From assembly GCA_950072225.1 (NCBI GenBank), contig CATMOP010000099.1, positions 1 through 7,259 on the forward strand: DNA of 7,259 bases, read 5' to 3'. Under the pieces are notes generated by a model. It had not been told where the DNA came from and did no database searches. It was given only the letters and a program-made list of their open reading frames with translations. Each line of letters begins with the position of its first letter. Positions within the stretch are counted from its first letter, which is position 1. Shown one piece after another: positions 1 through 6,037 of this stretch. Made by a program: the position numbers and the translations under genes. Origin of the DNA: an uncultured Nitrospina sp. GTDB taxonomy: Bacteria; Nitrospinota; Nitrospinia; Nitrospinales; VA-1.

Positions 1-1
1 T

Positions 2-229
2 GAATTCAACAACATGTACCGCATCCAAATGGAAGAGGCAGGTCTGGTCTTTAGCGGCTTATCGCCCAACGGCAATCTGGTGGAAATCATAGAAGTGAAA
101 GACCATCCCTGGTTCCTGGCAGGCCAGTTTCATCCAGAGTTTAAATCCTCCCCAATGAATCCGCACCCCTTGTTCCGGGACTTCATTGCCTCATCCCTCA
201 AGTACAGAAGCAATAATCATAAGAGCTGA
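2..229 (+). CDS. pyrG: CTP synthase, C-terminal end (partial)
   Basis: This is the last 75 codons of CTP synthase; the rest lies before the window. The enzyme makes CTP from UTP, ATP and glutamine in the cytoplasm. The visible part is the end of the class I glutamine amidotransferase domain. Family hallmarks are FSGLSP, then DHPWF, then QFHPEF, which supplies the His and Glu of the Cys-His-Glu triad (His44 and Glu46 of this fragment), and PHPLFRDFI near the end. The frame is open from base 2 and reads EFNNMYR, which matches the usual region before the Glu-rich segment, so the ATG at 14 is internal and not a start. The stop TGA is at 227-229. The next gene converges after only 13 nt, and I see no clear hairpin terminator between them. 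Confidence 0.96.
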   Translation, partial: EFNNMYRIQMEEAGLVFSGLSPNGNLVEIIEVKDHPWFLAGQFHPEFKSSPMNPHPLFRDFIASSLKYRSNNHKS

Positions 230-242
230 ATCAAGGCGCTTT

Positions 243-1205
243 TTATATACTAGCCAAGTGCTTTAATACTCTAGCTTGATAATTGTAGGAATTGACACCC
301 GAGCCATTGTATCGACGCATGGCATAAGGCCAGTCGCAGGGAAAGTTTTTGCGAATCGGGACATTGGTATAAGAACCAGGATGGTACTGGGTTTTCTTGA
401 AAGTATTTTTGGAGCCTTTGTAGTAGGGGGTTTCTTCTGCCACGATATCTTGTGACCCTGCTTCCAGCGCACAGTTTTTGCAGTCTGTTAAATAACCCGG
501 CTCACCTTCGGTGAATTTGCAGGGTAGGGGTTTCCTTTGAGTTCTGCCATCGGCAAACCGGTCATCCGCGCGTCTTCCTCCAGGCGGACCCGTGACAAAG
601 TGCTCAAATTTGTCCTTTAACTCTTCAATAGCTTTGCTTATGTTTCCTCGTATACCGACCATGAAGTTTTTGACTTCACTTTTCTTCGGCGGGTGATGAA
701 ACAGGGTGAATTGTCCCAGGCCATAACCGCGCGAAGTGATGATATATTTTTCCCCTGCGTTGGTGTCCATGCCCACCACTATATAATTGTCCTCATCCGC
801 ACCGCGGGGAACATAGAAGTGCTTGAGGTTGGACTCTTGCTTGAATATGGCTTTCAGGAAGGGAATAGGAATTTTGGTGGACTTCAAAGTGTCCAACTTT
901 GTGGTAATTTTTTGGTTTTCTTTTTCAGGGTCTTTGGCAAATGGGAGCCTGGGATACTTTTCATCATCCAGCATATCAGCAATGCACTGGGCCAGATTCT
1001 GGTCGACCACACCATCTACATCGACCACACGTCCTTGGTTGTAATCGACCACGGGTACCGGAGCATCTCCCTCATTCCGAGAACTTTCCCCAAAGTTGTT
1101 GAGCAGGTCGTGTTGCAGAGCTTTGACGGCACGCTCGGTTCCGCGCCCAAAACCACCATCAATCCAGCGATAAAGGTAACCCAGTTGCCGAAGGTCTCTT
1201 TGCAA
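243..1205 (-). CDS. Peptidoglycan-binding / lytic transglycosylase-like protein
   Basis: This 320-residue protein probably cleaves peptidoglycan glycan strands. Residues 1-35 resemble a PG_binding_1 repeat (QLGYLYRWIDGGFGRGTERAV), and a possible second half lies near 62-80 (VDGVVDQNLAQCI). The lysozyme-like fold follows: FLKAIFKQESN places a catalytic Glu at 124, GYGLGQF at 160-166 matches the GLxQ motif, and RRYNGSGVNSYNY at 297-309 matches the YNGG/AYNAG segment. The 170-290 insert is long and holds four cysteines (229, 242, 245, 290). The start is uncertain. TTG at 1203-1205 is the only start codon in the N-terminal part and has no visible Shine-Dalgarno, while the frame stays open upstream to a stop at 1281-1283 and reads GLTPSKSQIKDL before it, which looks like a continuation of the binding repeat. 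No signal peptide is visible. It is the last gene after lptF and the CBS gene, so reinitiation after the CBS stop is possible. Exact family is uncertain. Confidence 0.8.
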   Translation of the reverse strand: MQRDLRQLGYLYRWIDGGFGRGTERAVKALQHDLLNNFGESSRNEGDAPVPVVDYNQGRVVDVDGVVDQNLAQCIADMLDDEKYPRLPFAKDPEKENQKITTKLDTLKSTKIPIPFLKAIFKQESNLKHFYVPRGADEDNYIVVGMDTNAGEKYIITSRGYGLGQFTLFHHPPKKSEVKNFMVGIRGNISKAIEELKDKFEHFVTGPPGGRRADDRFADGRTQRKPLPCKFTEGEPGYLTDCKNCALEAGSQDIVAEETPYYKGSKNTFKKTQYHPGSYTNVPIRKNFPCDWPYAMRRYNGSGVNSYNYQARVLKHLASI

Positions 1206-1231
1206 ATCTTTGATCTGGGATTTGGAGGGGG

Positions 1232-1678
1232 TTAAGCCATGGCGCGGATGACATCCTTCTTGCCTATGATGCCGACCAGTTTATCGTTTTCCAGAACGGG
1301 GAGGGTGTGTACATCTTTCTCAGCCATTATTGTAGTGATTTCGTTGAGCTCAGTATCGGGAGAAACGGTGATAGGGTTTTTGTGATAAATGTCTTCAATC
1401 TTGGAGCCGGTTAGTTTTTTTACATCGGATTCAAATTTCTTTTCGCTTTCTAAAAATAAAACCGCATCAAACAGGGCGATGACGGTGGGGATGTGAAGGT
1501 TCTTATTCTGCTCTATCAAATTGCTCTGGGTGACCACACCGATAACCTTTCCGGCATCATCGAGAACGGGAACTCCGTTAAAATGGTTTTCGATAAATAG
1601 TTTGGACAGGTCGCTGATGGGTTGGTCCTTTTTCACCGTAACCACATTCCGGGTCATGATCTCGCGTGCCGTTTTCAT
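1232..1678 (-). CDS. CBS-domain pair protein
   Basis: This small cytoplasmic protein of 148 residues consists almost only of two CBS motifs, a module that usually binds adenosine nucleotides and senses energy state. CBS1 spans about residues 1-58 (AREIMTRNVVTV, then FNGVPVLDDAGKVIGVVTQSNL). CBS2 spans about 92-147 (IEDIYHKNPITVSPDTEL, then VHTLPVLENDKLVGIIGKKDVIRAM). The segment between them (about 60-90) is longer than a minimal linker. No enzyme or channel domain is attached, so the partner and ligand are unknown. The ATG start has a good GGAG at 1685-1688 with a 6-nt spacer. It follows lptF by 29 nt on the same strand, which suggests one transcript. The TAA at 1232-1234 lies inside the open frame of the downstream gene. 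The family call is secure; the role is not known. Confidence 0.93.
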   Translation of the reverse strand: MKTAREIMTRNVVTVKKDQPISDLSKLFIENHFNGVPVLDDAGKVIGVVTQSNLIEQNKNLHIPTVIALFDAVLFLESEKKFESDVKKLTGSKIEDIYHKNPITVSPDTELNEITTIMAEKDVHTLPVLENDKLVGIIGKKDVIRAMA

Positions 1679-1707
1679 TTGTTTCTCCGTTTCAGTAAGA
1701 TTCGATT

Positions 1708-3003
1708 TTAGTCCGGCTTCCTTAAATTAGACACATTGCGTAGCTGGTCTATTCCCTTAAGGGAAGGGCGGGTTGGAATAGGTTTTTGGTTTCCCCTATT
1801 TTTTCGGGAAAGCCCTTTATTGGTTTTGCCAAATAAATTTTTGCAGAACTCAAAAACTGTTATCAAGAAACCGATAAATATCTCAATGAATTTGAAGGGC
1901 AATTCCTTTTGCATTTTATAGATCACATAAATAACCACAACAAGCAGGATAAAATTCGGTATCCAGACAGAGGTGTAGGAATGGATTTCACCGATTCTGC
2001 CCAAGTTCTGGGTCAAAATGAGGCCTACATAATAAACCATAATAATAGCTACGGTGACTCCAAAACTGCCTGATTTTCCTGAACGGCTTGATTTGATGCC
2101 AAGCGGGGCCCCAAGGAACGCAAAAAGCAGGCAGGTGAAGGGAATGGAGAATTTTTTGCTTAATTCCACCTCCGGTCCAGATGTGGGAAGTCCTTTTTCC
2201 TTCATTTTTATGATTTTTTCTTTGATTTGTGCAAGGGATAGTTCCCGGTTCCCAACAAGGGCTTTTTTCTCCAGCCTTTCTGTATCGGGGAGGCTGAGGT
2301 TGATATCGTAGCGGTCAAAATTCAAAGTCTGATAATCGCCTCCCTCATTGGTCAATTCATGGATTGTCCCGTTATTGAGTTTAAGTTGAATCTTGAGGGT
2401 TTCCCGATTGGAAAATATGACCCCCTGTTTGGAGGTGATGATTTGTGGAGTTCCACCCTTGCTGGTATCGGCAATGAACACACCTTTGAGCAATGAATTT
2501 TGCTGATGTTCTTTTACCAGGAGAATCAGGTTTTTGAAGTCCCGGTTGAACACGTTAGGCTTGATGTCAACATTGGCCCGGTTCTTAATAATGTCGTAAA
2601 TAAGGACTTTGTAAGACTGGTTTCCCCAGGGGAGAGCCCAAAACATCACTATGTTTGCCAGAAAATAGGCGAATAATGAAAAAAACAGGACGGGTTTCAT
2701 CAATTGCAAAAAACTCAAGTTGCAGGCCTTCATTGCAACCCACTCATTATTGGCTGAAAATTGATTAAAGGTGACCACCGAGGCCATGAGGACGGCCATG
2801 GGAATTGTGATGGCAAAAAAAGAGGGAGATATATAGACCATCATCATCGTCATTTCCAAGAAAGAAACATTGCGATTGACGATCATTTCTGCCATAAACA
2901 AAAATTTATCCAGGTAGAGAACCATGGTCATGGCGAAAATACTGATCAGGAACATCTTCAATAATTCCCTGAAAATATATTTATCAATTATTTTGAAAAA
3001 CAT
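1708..3003 (-). CDS. lptF: LPS export ABC transporter permease LptF
   Basis: LptF pairs with LptG and the ATPase LptB in the inner membrane to extract lipopolysaccharide and pass it along the Lpt bridge. The YjgP/YjgQ family signs are the N-terminus IIDKYIFRELL, three hydrophobic segments (about 17-38, 52-78, 102-125), the motif NNEWVAMKACNLSFLQLMKP at 86-104, a soluble periplasmic beta-rich region (about 130-275), then ELSKKFSIPFTCLLFAFLGAPLGI and two more membrane segments (about 314-335, 347-364). At 431 residues it is longer than most LptF. The extra C-terminal part has another hydrophobic stretch (372-393) and a basic tail ending NLRKPD. The ATG at 3001-3003 fits the family N-terminus, but no strong Shine-Dalgarno precedes it. 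lptG is not in this window. LptF rather than LptG is my best reading from the N-terminal wording. Confidence 0.93.
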   Translation of the reverse strand: MFFKIIDKYIFRELLKMFLISIFAMTMVLYLDKFLFMAEMIVNRNVSFLEMTMMMVYISPSFFAITIPMAVLMASVVTFNQFSANNEWVAMKACNLSFLQLMKPVLFFSLFAYFLANIVMFWALPWGNQSYKVLIYDIIKNRANVDIKPNVFNRDFKNLILLVKEHQQNSLLKGVFIADTSKGGTPQIITSKQGVIFSNRETLKIQLKLNNGTIHELTNEGGDYQTLNFDRYDINLSLPDTERLEKKALVGNRELSLAQIKEKIIKMKEKGLPTSGPEVELSKKFSIPFTCLLFAFLGAPLGIKSSRSGKSGSFGVTVAIIMVYYVGLILTQNLGRIGEIHSYTSVWIPNFILLVVVIYVIYKMQKELPFKFIEIFIGFLITVFEFCKNLFGKTNKGLSRKNRGNQKPIPTRPSLKGIDQLRNVSNLRKPD

Positions 3004-3051
3004 TAAAAGAGGTTGCCTTTGGATGATGTGGAAATGGCCGGAGATTTTGAT

Positions 3052-3072
3052 AAAGAAACGAATGGTTTCTTT
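3052..3072. repeat. 8-bp inverted repeat between lptF and lipA
   Basis: AAAGAAAC (3052-3059) and GTTTCTTT (3065-3072) are perfect inverted copies separated by five bases (GAATG). The element lies in the divergent lptF-lipA spacer. With only two G-C pairs per arm it is a weak RNA hairpin, and it precedes lipA instead of ending a gene, so an operator-like protein site is more likely than a terminator. It would fall in the lptF leader if the candidate lptF promoter at 3087-3092 is used. The function is inferred only from position and symmetry. Confidence 0.5.
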
Positions 3073-3086
3073 TTATAAACTCTCTC

Positions 3087-3094
3087 ATTATACT
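3087..3094. promoter_or_regulatory. Overlapping divergent -10 boxes for lptF and lipA
   Basis: The bases 3087-3092 read TATAAT on the minus strand, a perfect -10 hexamer pointing to lptF. The bases 3089-3094 read TATACT on the plus strand, pointing to lipA. Both boxes share four bases, so the two promoters would compete for the same DNA. Neither has a good -35: upstream of the plus box at 17-bp spacing is TTTCTT (3066-3071), inside the inverted repeat, and the minus side has only ATGATC. Predicted leaders are about 35 nt for lipA and about 75 nt for lptF. This is a motif reading by eye. Confidence 0.4.
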
Positions 3095-3135
3095 ATATCC
3101 TGACTTCTGGATCATATCTTGCCTTTTCAAATTTA

Positions 3136-4020
3136 ATGCCTAACCCAGCCAAAAATTATCAGCATAAAAGGTTGCCCCACTGGTTGAAAACCCGGCTTCC
3201 AAGAACCCGTAATTTTTTTCAATTAAAATCCCTTTTAAAGGAAACCGGGTTGAACACGGTTTGCGAATCGGCATCGTGCCCCAATATAGGTACCTGCTGG
3301 GACGCGGGAACCCTGACCTTCATGATTCTGGGCGAATCCTGCACCCGTGCTTGCCGGTTTTGCGATGTCCCCACGGGTCACCTTAATTGGCCCGATCCGG
3401 ATGAGCCCGAGAAAGTTGCTCTTTCACTTTCACGATTGGATTTAAAGTTTGCCGTAATAACTTCGGTAGATCGTGACGATTTATCGGATGGCGGGGCAGG
3501 GCATTGGGTCAAAACAATTGGTGCGATTAGAGGTCGTTGCCTTGAGATCAAAATCGAAGCGTTGATTCCGGATTTCCAGGGGGATAGAGGGCTCATCCGG
3601 CAGGTGTGCGAAGCCCGTGCCGATGTGCTGGCCCACAATCTTGAAACGGTGGAATCTCTGCAAAGGCAAGTGCGTCCGCAATGTCGTTATGAATGGTCCC
3701 TCAGAACCCTGCAAACGGCGGCAAAAACCGGAGGTGTTATCGTTAAGAGTGGACTCATGCTGGGTCTGGGTGAAAAAAGAGGGGAAGTGATCCAGACCAT
3801 GAAGGATCTTGTTGAAGCCGGGTGCCAAATCCTTTCAATGGGACAATATCTCCGGCCTACTCCGGCTCATACGGAGGTCATTGAGTTCATTCACCCCGAC
3901 CGTTTTGCAGAATATAAGGAAATTGGTGAATCATTGGGTTTGAAACATGTGGAAGCAGGGCCTTTGGTGCGAAGTTCCTATCTGGCAGATCAGCAGGCCC
4001 GCGCAGTGGGGTTAACTTGA
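3136..4020 (+). CDS. lipA: Lipoyl synthase (radical SAM)
   Basis: LipA inserts two sulfur atoms into octanoyl groups bound to carrier proteins (the E2 and GcvH proteins), making the lipoyl cofactor. The 294-residue length is normal for the family. The auxiliary 4Fe-4S cluster ligands are in CESASCPNIGTC (Cys43, 48, 54), and the radical-SAM CX3CX2C motif is CTRACRFC (Cys69, 73, 76). Other family marks are RLPHWLKTRLP near the start, TSVDRDDLSDGGAGHW, ADVLAHNLETV, KSGLMLGLGE, SMGQYLRPT, and the C-terminal RSSY (279-282), whose serine also ligates the auxiliary cluster. All key residues are present, so it should be active. The ATG start gives the expected N-terminus, though no strong Shine-Dalgarno is visible. 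No lipB or lplA lies next to it. It is divergent from lptF and convergent with the HDOD gene. Confidence 0.98.
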   Translation: MPNPAKNYQHKRLPHWLKTRLPRTRNFFQLKSLLKETGLNTVCESASCPNIGTCWDAGTLTFMILGESCTRACRFCDVPTGHLNWPDPDEPEKVALSLSRLDLKFAVITSVDRDDLSDGGAGHWVKTIGAIRGRCLEIKIEALIPDFQGDRGLIRQVCEARADVLAHNLETVESLQRQVRPQCRYEWSLRTLQTAAKTGGVIVKSGLMLGLGEKRGEVIQTMKDLVEAGCQILSMGQYLRPTPAHTEVIEFIHPDRFAEYKEIGESLGLKHVEAGPLVRSSYLADQQARAVGLT

Positions 4021-4089
4021 ATCCGCCAAGTACAAATAAGTAGAAGTAAGTAATTACCCCCTGTAAGCTCAAACTTTACGCACCGCAAA

Positions 4090-4940
4090 TTAAGCGACCT
4101 GAAGAAAAAGACTCACTGTTTCATTGTAGGCTTCATATATTTTTTCCTTTAAATCAGAGAGCCTTATTTGGTCCGGCAGTTGGATTCTCTCCCACGCCTC
4201 CTCATCTATTATAGGAGGGACGGTACTTTCCCCGCTACTTCCTAATTTCATGGTATTGGCCAGAATATCTGCAAAATAAAGAATCGATGTTTCCAAAGAA
4301 TAATTAGGGGCAAGGTTGGGGTTATGGTGGAATGCCGTTGTCTCCACATGAAACTCGGAGAGGTTCCATTTTTTTAAAAGCTTTCCGCCCAATTCTGTAT
4401 GATCGAATCCCAGTTCATGGAACTCTGTAATATGCAGGGGCTTGGGTTCAGTATGGTTATCCAGTAGAATTTTCAAGGTCAATTCAGGGAGTTTTGTGCA
4501 TAAAATAATCTGACCAATATCATGAAGCATTCCTGCAACAAAAAACTTCTCGGGCTCCAGATTCTCATTGTAGGAAGCTAGCTCTCTGGCTATCAGGCAG
4601 CAGGCAATGGAGTGCTGCCAGAAAGATTCCATGTTGATCACCGAATCGGGAATAGATTTGAACTTGTCTAGGACGACGGTGGATAGTATGAGGTCACTCA
4701 ATTGATCGGTTCCAATCCAACCGATGGCATGGGAAATTTTTCGACTTTGCCCGGAAATCCATAAAAAGCGCTGTTAACGATTCGTAGTAATCGAGCCGTC
4801 AGGCCGCTGTCATGAATGATAATTTCCCCAATTTCAGCAAAGGAAGTGTTCTTGTTGCACATCGCTTCTTGAAATTGGTAGTAGACCCTGGGGATGGAGA
4901 CAATAGAAAGGTCATTATCGAGTAAATCTTGGATATCCAA
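4090..4940 (-). pseudogene. HDOD-domain signalling protein, broken by a frameshift
   Basis: HDOD proteins are HD-related, usually non-catalytic signalling modules tied to stress, motility and cyclic-di-GMP networks. Two frames carry one protein. Codons from 4940 give an N-terminal part (IPRVYYQFQEAM, SGLTARLLRIVNSAFYGFPGKVEKFP) that stops after 80 residues at 4698. The -1 frame then continues HAIGWIGTDQLSDLIL, the expected HDOD sequence, to the stop at 4090. Restoring one base in the run at 4731-4741 gives about 283 residues, the normal single-domain length, with MLHDIG (His140-Asp141 restored) and HHNP (205-206) intact. The start is TTG at 4938-4940 with a strong GGAGG at 4947-4951. The join is not a canonical slippery heptamer in the zero frame. 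Because both parts are otherwise well conserved, a recent mutation or a sequencing error in a homopolymer is most likely; programmed slippage is less so. Confidence 0.85.
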
Positions 4941-4946
4941 AAAACA

Positions 4947-4951
4947 CCTCC
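4947..4951 (-). promoter_or_regulatory. Strong Shine-Dalgarno deciding the TTG start of the HDOD gene
   Basis: The minus strand reads GGAGG, then six bases, then TTG at 4938-4940. This nearly ideal ribosome-binding site supports translation from a TTG codon, which also gives the typical HDOD N-terminus. No in-frame ATG near it does as well. Confidence 0.75.
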
Positions 4952-4964
4952 AAGAGTTCTTGGA
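4949..4964 (-). repeat. Dyad TCCAAGA-gt-TCTTGGA overlapping the HDOD Shine-Dalgarno
   Basis: Seven-base arms (4949-4955 and 4958-4964) are perfect inverted copies around two bases. In the transcript of the minus strand this folds as a six-pair stem with a four-base loop, and its 3' arm ends in the GGA that forms part of the ribosome-binding site GGAGG. It could therefore dampen or control translation of the HDOD gene; it could also be a DNA operator. The symmetry is seen directly; the role is inferred. Confidence 0.5.
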
Positions 4965-5021
4965 ATAACCAGGTCTCCCCGAGCCTGAATATTGTTGGTT
5001 GACACTTCAAGTTTTATTGGT

Positions 5022-5077
5022 TTAGTAATATTACCATATGGATATTAGTAAGTAGATAAAAATTTACTATACCATAT
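5022..5077 (+). promoter_or_regulatory. Repeated-motif cluster, possible enhancer (UAS) of the sigma-54 promoter
   Basis: In 56 AT-rich bases, TTAGTAA occurs at 5022-5028 and 5045-5051, its near-inverse TTTACTA at 5063-5069, and TACCATAT at 5032-5039 and again at 5070-5077. The palindrome CCATATGG is at 5034-5041. The cluster lies about 110-170 bp before the predicted sigma-54 start, the usual distance for binding sites of the activators that this sigma factor needs. It could equally control the divergent HDOD gene. The protein that binds is unknown. In AT-rich DNA some repetition is expected by chance. Confidence 0.35.
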
Positions 5078-5161
5078 TTTTTTTGACCTAAATGTATGTT
5101 TATTTATGCATAAAGGCCACAGGGTTTAGAACATTTTACATAATAATTCCGGGAAATACAT

Positions 5162-5178
5162 TTGGCACGCAGTTTGCT
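5162..5178 (+). promoter_or_regulatory. Sigma-54 (RpoN) -24/-12 promoter
   Basis: The bases TTGGCACGCAGTTTGCT match the RpoN consensus TGGCACG-N4-TTGCW completely. The invariant GG (5164-5165) and GC (5176-5177) are separated by exactly ten bases. Transcription should begin near 5188-5190 and run into the lytic transglycosylase gene. Sigma-54 promoters need an ATP-driven enhancer-binding activator, so this gene is probably switched by a specific signal such as flagellar assembly, nitrogen status or envelope stress. Which one cannot be told from the sequence. Confidence 0.85.
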
Positions 5179-5227
5179 CATATAGAGAAACTAGGTGATA
5201 ACGTCAAATATTCGTCTTGAGGTTCCA

Positions 5228-6037
5228 GTGCTGAACACGAGTCTTTATCTACAAAGTTTGAATAAATTGGATTCCGTTAGTCGTCTTCTCGATACTGGGA
5301 AGAATGCGAATTCGGGGTATTCCGATCCTTTTTATTCTGTTTTGATCAAACATCAACTAAATATGATTCGGGCTTGGAGTCCAGTTGGGGAAAAACTGGA
5401 GACGGGTATCGATCCACTTTCCCTTTCTAAAGTGCTACTCAAATTAAAAGGGTTTACAAGTTCGGCTAATACCAGGGAGACATTCAGTTCCTCCATCAAT
5501 TCTAGACGGGTCATGCAGTCTTATGAGACCGCAAAAAAAGTGGAGGACGAGGGAAATTGGGACAAGCAATCTCTTAAGGCATTGACTGTTCGTATTGCTG
5601 TTAAAAATGGCATTCCTGAAGGGCTATTTCAAAAATTGATTCAAACGGAATCCGCTTTCGATCCACACGCAAAAAGTCCGCGTGGTGCAATGGGGTTGGG
5701 CCAGATTATGCCGGCAACGGCAAAAGAACTAGGACTGGATATTGGAGATGAAAAAACTCCGGGTTCTGTCTGGCATCCCGAATCGAACTTAGACGCATCG
5801 GCGCGTTATTTGAAAAAGCTTTACGATAAATACCAAAAAGAAGGAATCACCGGGGAAGAGGCTTGGAATTTTGCGGCGGGCGCTTACAATGCGGGGATGG
5901 GTAATATTGCCCGGGCCATCAAGAAGATTTCCCCTGAGCCTGTCAAAACCTGGGATCAAGTAGCCCAAGTGCTTTCACAAGTTACCGGGAAATATTCTCA
6001 GGAAACCATTCGCTATGTGAATCGCTTGCGGGCTTAA
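5228..6037 (+). CDS. Lytic transglycosylase (SLT domain), sigma-54 controlled
   Basis: This 269-residue enzyme should cleave peptidoglycan between MurNAc and GlcNAc. The C-terminal half is a typical SLT domain (Slt/MltE/FlgJ-associated type): GLFQKLIQTESAFDP places the catalytic Glu at 141, then SPRGAMGLGQIMPATA (GLGQ at 156-159), NLDASARYLKKL, AAGAYNAGMGNI (AYNAG at 219-223) and TIRYVNRL at the end. The first 110 residues are of unknown family, and no signal peptide is visible. I chose GTG 5228 because GAGG at 5219-5222 precedes it by five bases and because the sigma-54 transcript should start near 5189. The alternative GTG at 5195 (280 residues) has a stop codon directly before it, no good Shine-Dalgarno, and would leave only a few bases of leader. 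The combination of sigma-54, no leader peptide and an SLT domain would fit a flagellum- or appendage-linked enzyme, but no such gene is adjacent. Confidence 0.93.
   Translation: MLNTSLYLQSLNKLDSVSRLLDTGKNANSGYSDPFYSVLIKHQLNMIRAWSPVGEKLETGIDPLSLSKVLLKLKGFTSSANTRETFSSSINSRRVMQSYETAKKVEDEGNWDKQSLKALTVRIAVKNGIPEGLFQKLIQTESAFDPHAKSPRGAMGLGQIMPATAKELGLDIGDEKTPGSVWHPESNLDASARYLKKLYDKYQKEGITGEEAWNFAAGAYNAGMGNIARAIKKISPEPVKTWDQVAQVLSQVTGKYSQETIRYVNRLRA

Noticed and set aside
230..300. Search for a terminator between pyrG and the convergent transglycosylase gene
   Set aside because: Only short, poorly paired arms and T-rich bits are present; no stem followed by a T run could be supported on either strand.
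693..1235. A 180-codon plus-strand open frame antisense to the first transglycosylase
   Set aside because: Its translation shows no recognisable domain, while the opposite strand shows clear muramidase and peptidoglycan-binding motifs. It is a shadow frame.
2761..2964. A His- and Asp-rich plus-strand frame that looks metal-binding
   Set aside because: It is the antisense of the Met- and Val-rich membrane segments of lptF; CAT and GAT codons are the complements of ATG and ATC.
3378..3828. Minus-strand open frames inside lipA
   Set aside because: lipA is intact with every catalytic cysteine; the antisense frames have no recognisable content.
4028..4052. Four AAGTA units in the lipA-HDOD spacer, considered as a repeat or CRISPR-like element
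   Set aside because: The units are only five bases and irregularly spaced (4028, 4038, 4044, 4048). The spacer also shows no convincing terminator hairpin.
4799..5005. A 68-codon minus-strand frame overlapping the start of the HDOD gene
   Set aside because: It lies in a different frame from the HDOD homology, and its start region falls in the leader; no domain is visible.
5083..5114. Possible sigma-70 promoter TTGACC with TATGCA or CATAAA downstream
   Set aside because: The -35 is fair, but no good -10 sits at 16-18 bp, and the sigma-54 site downstream explains expression far better.
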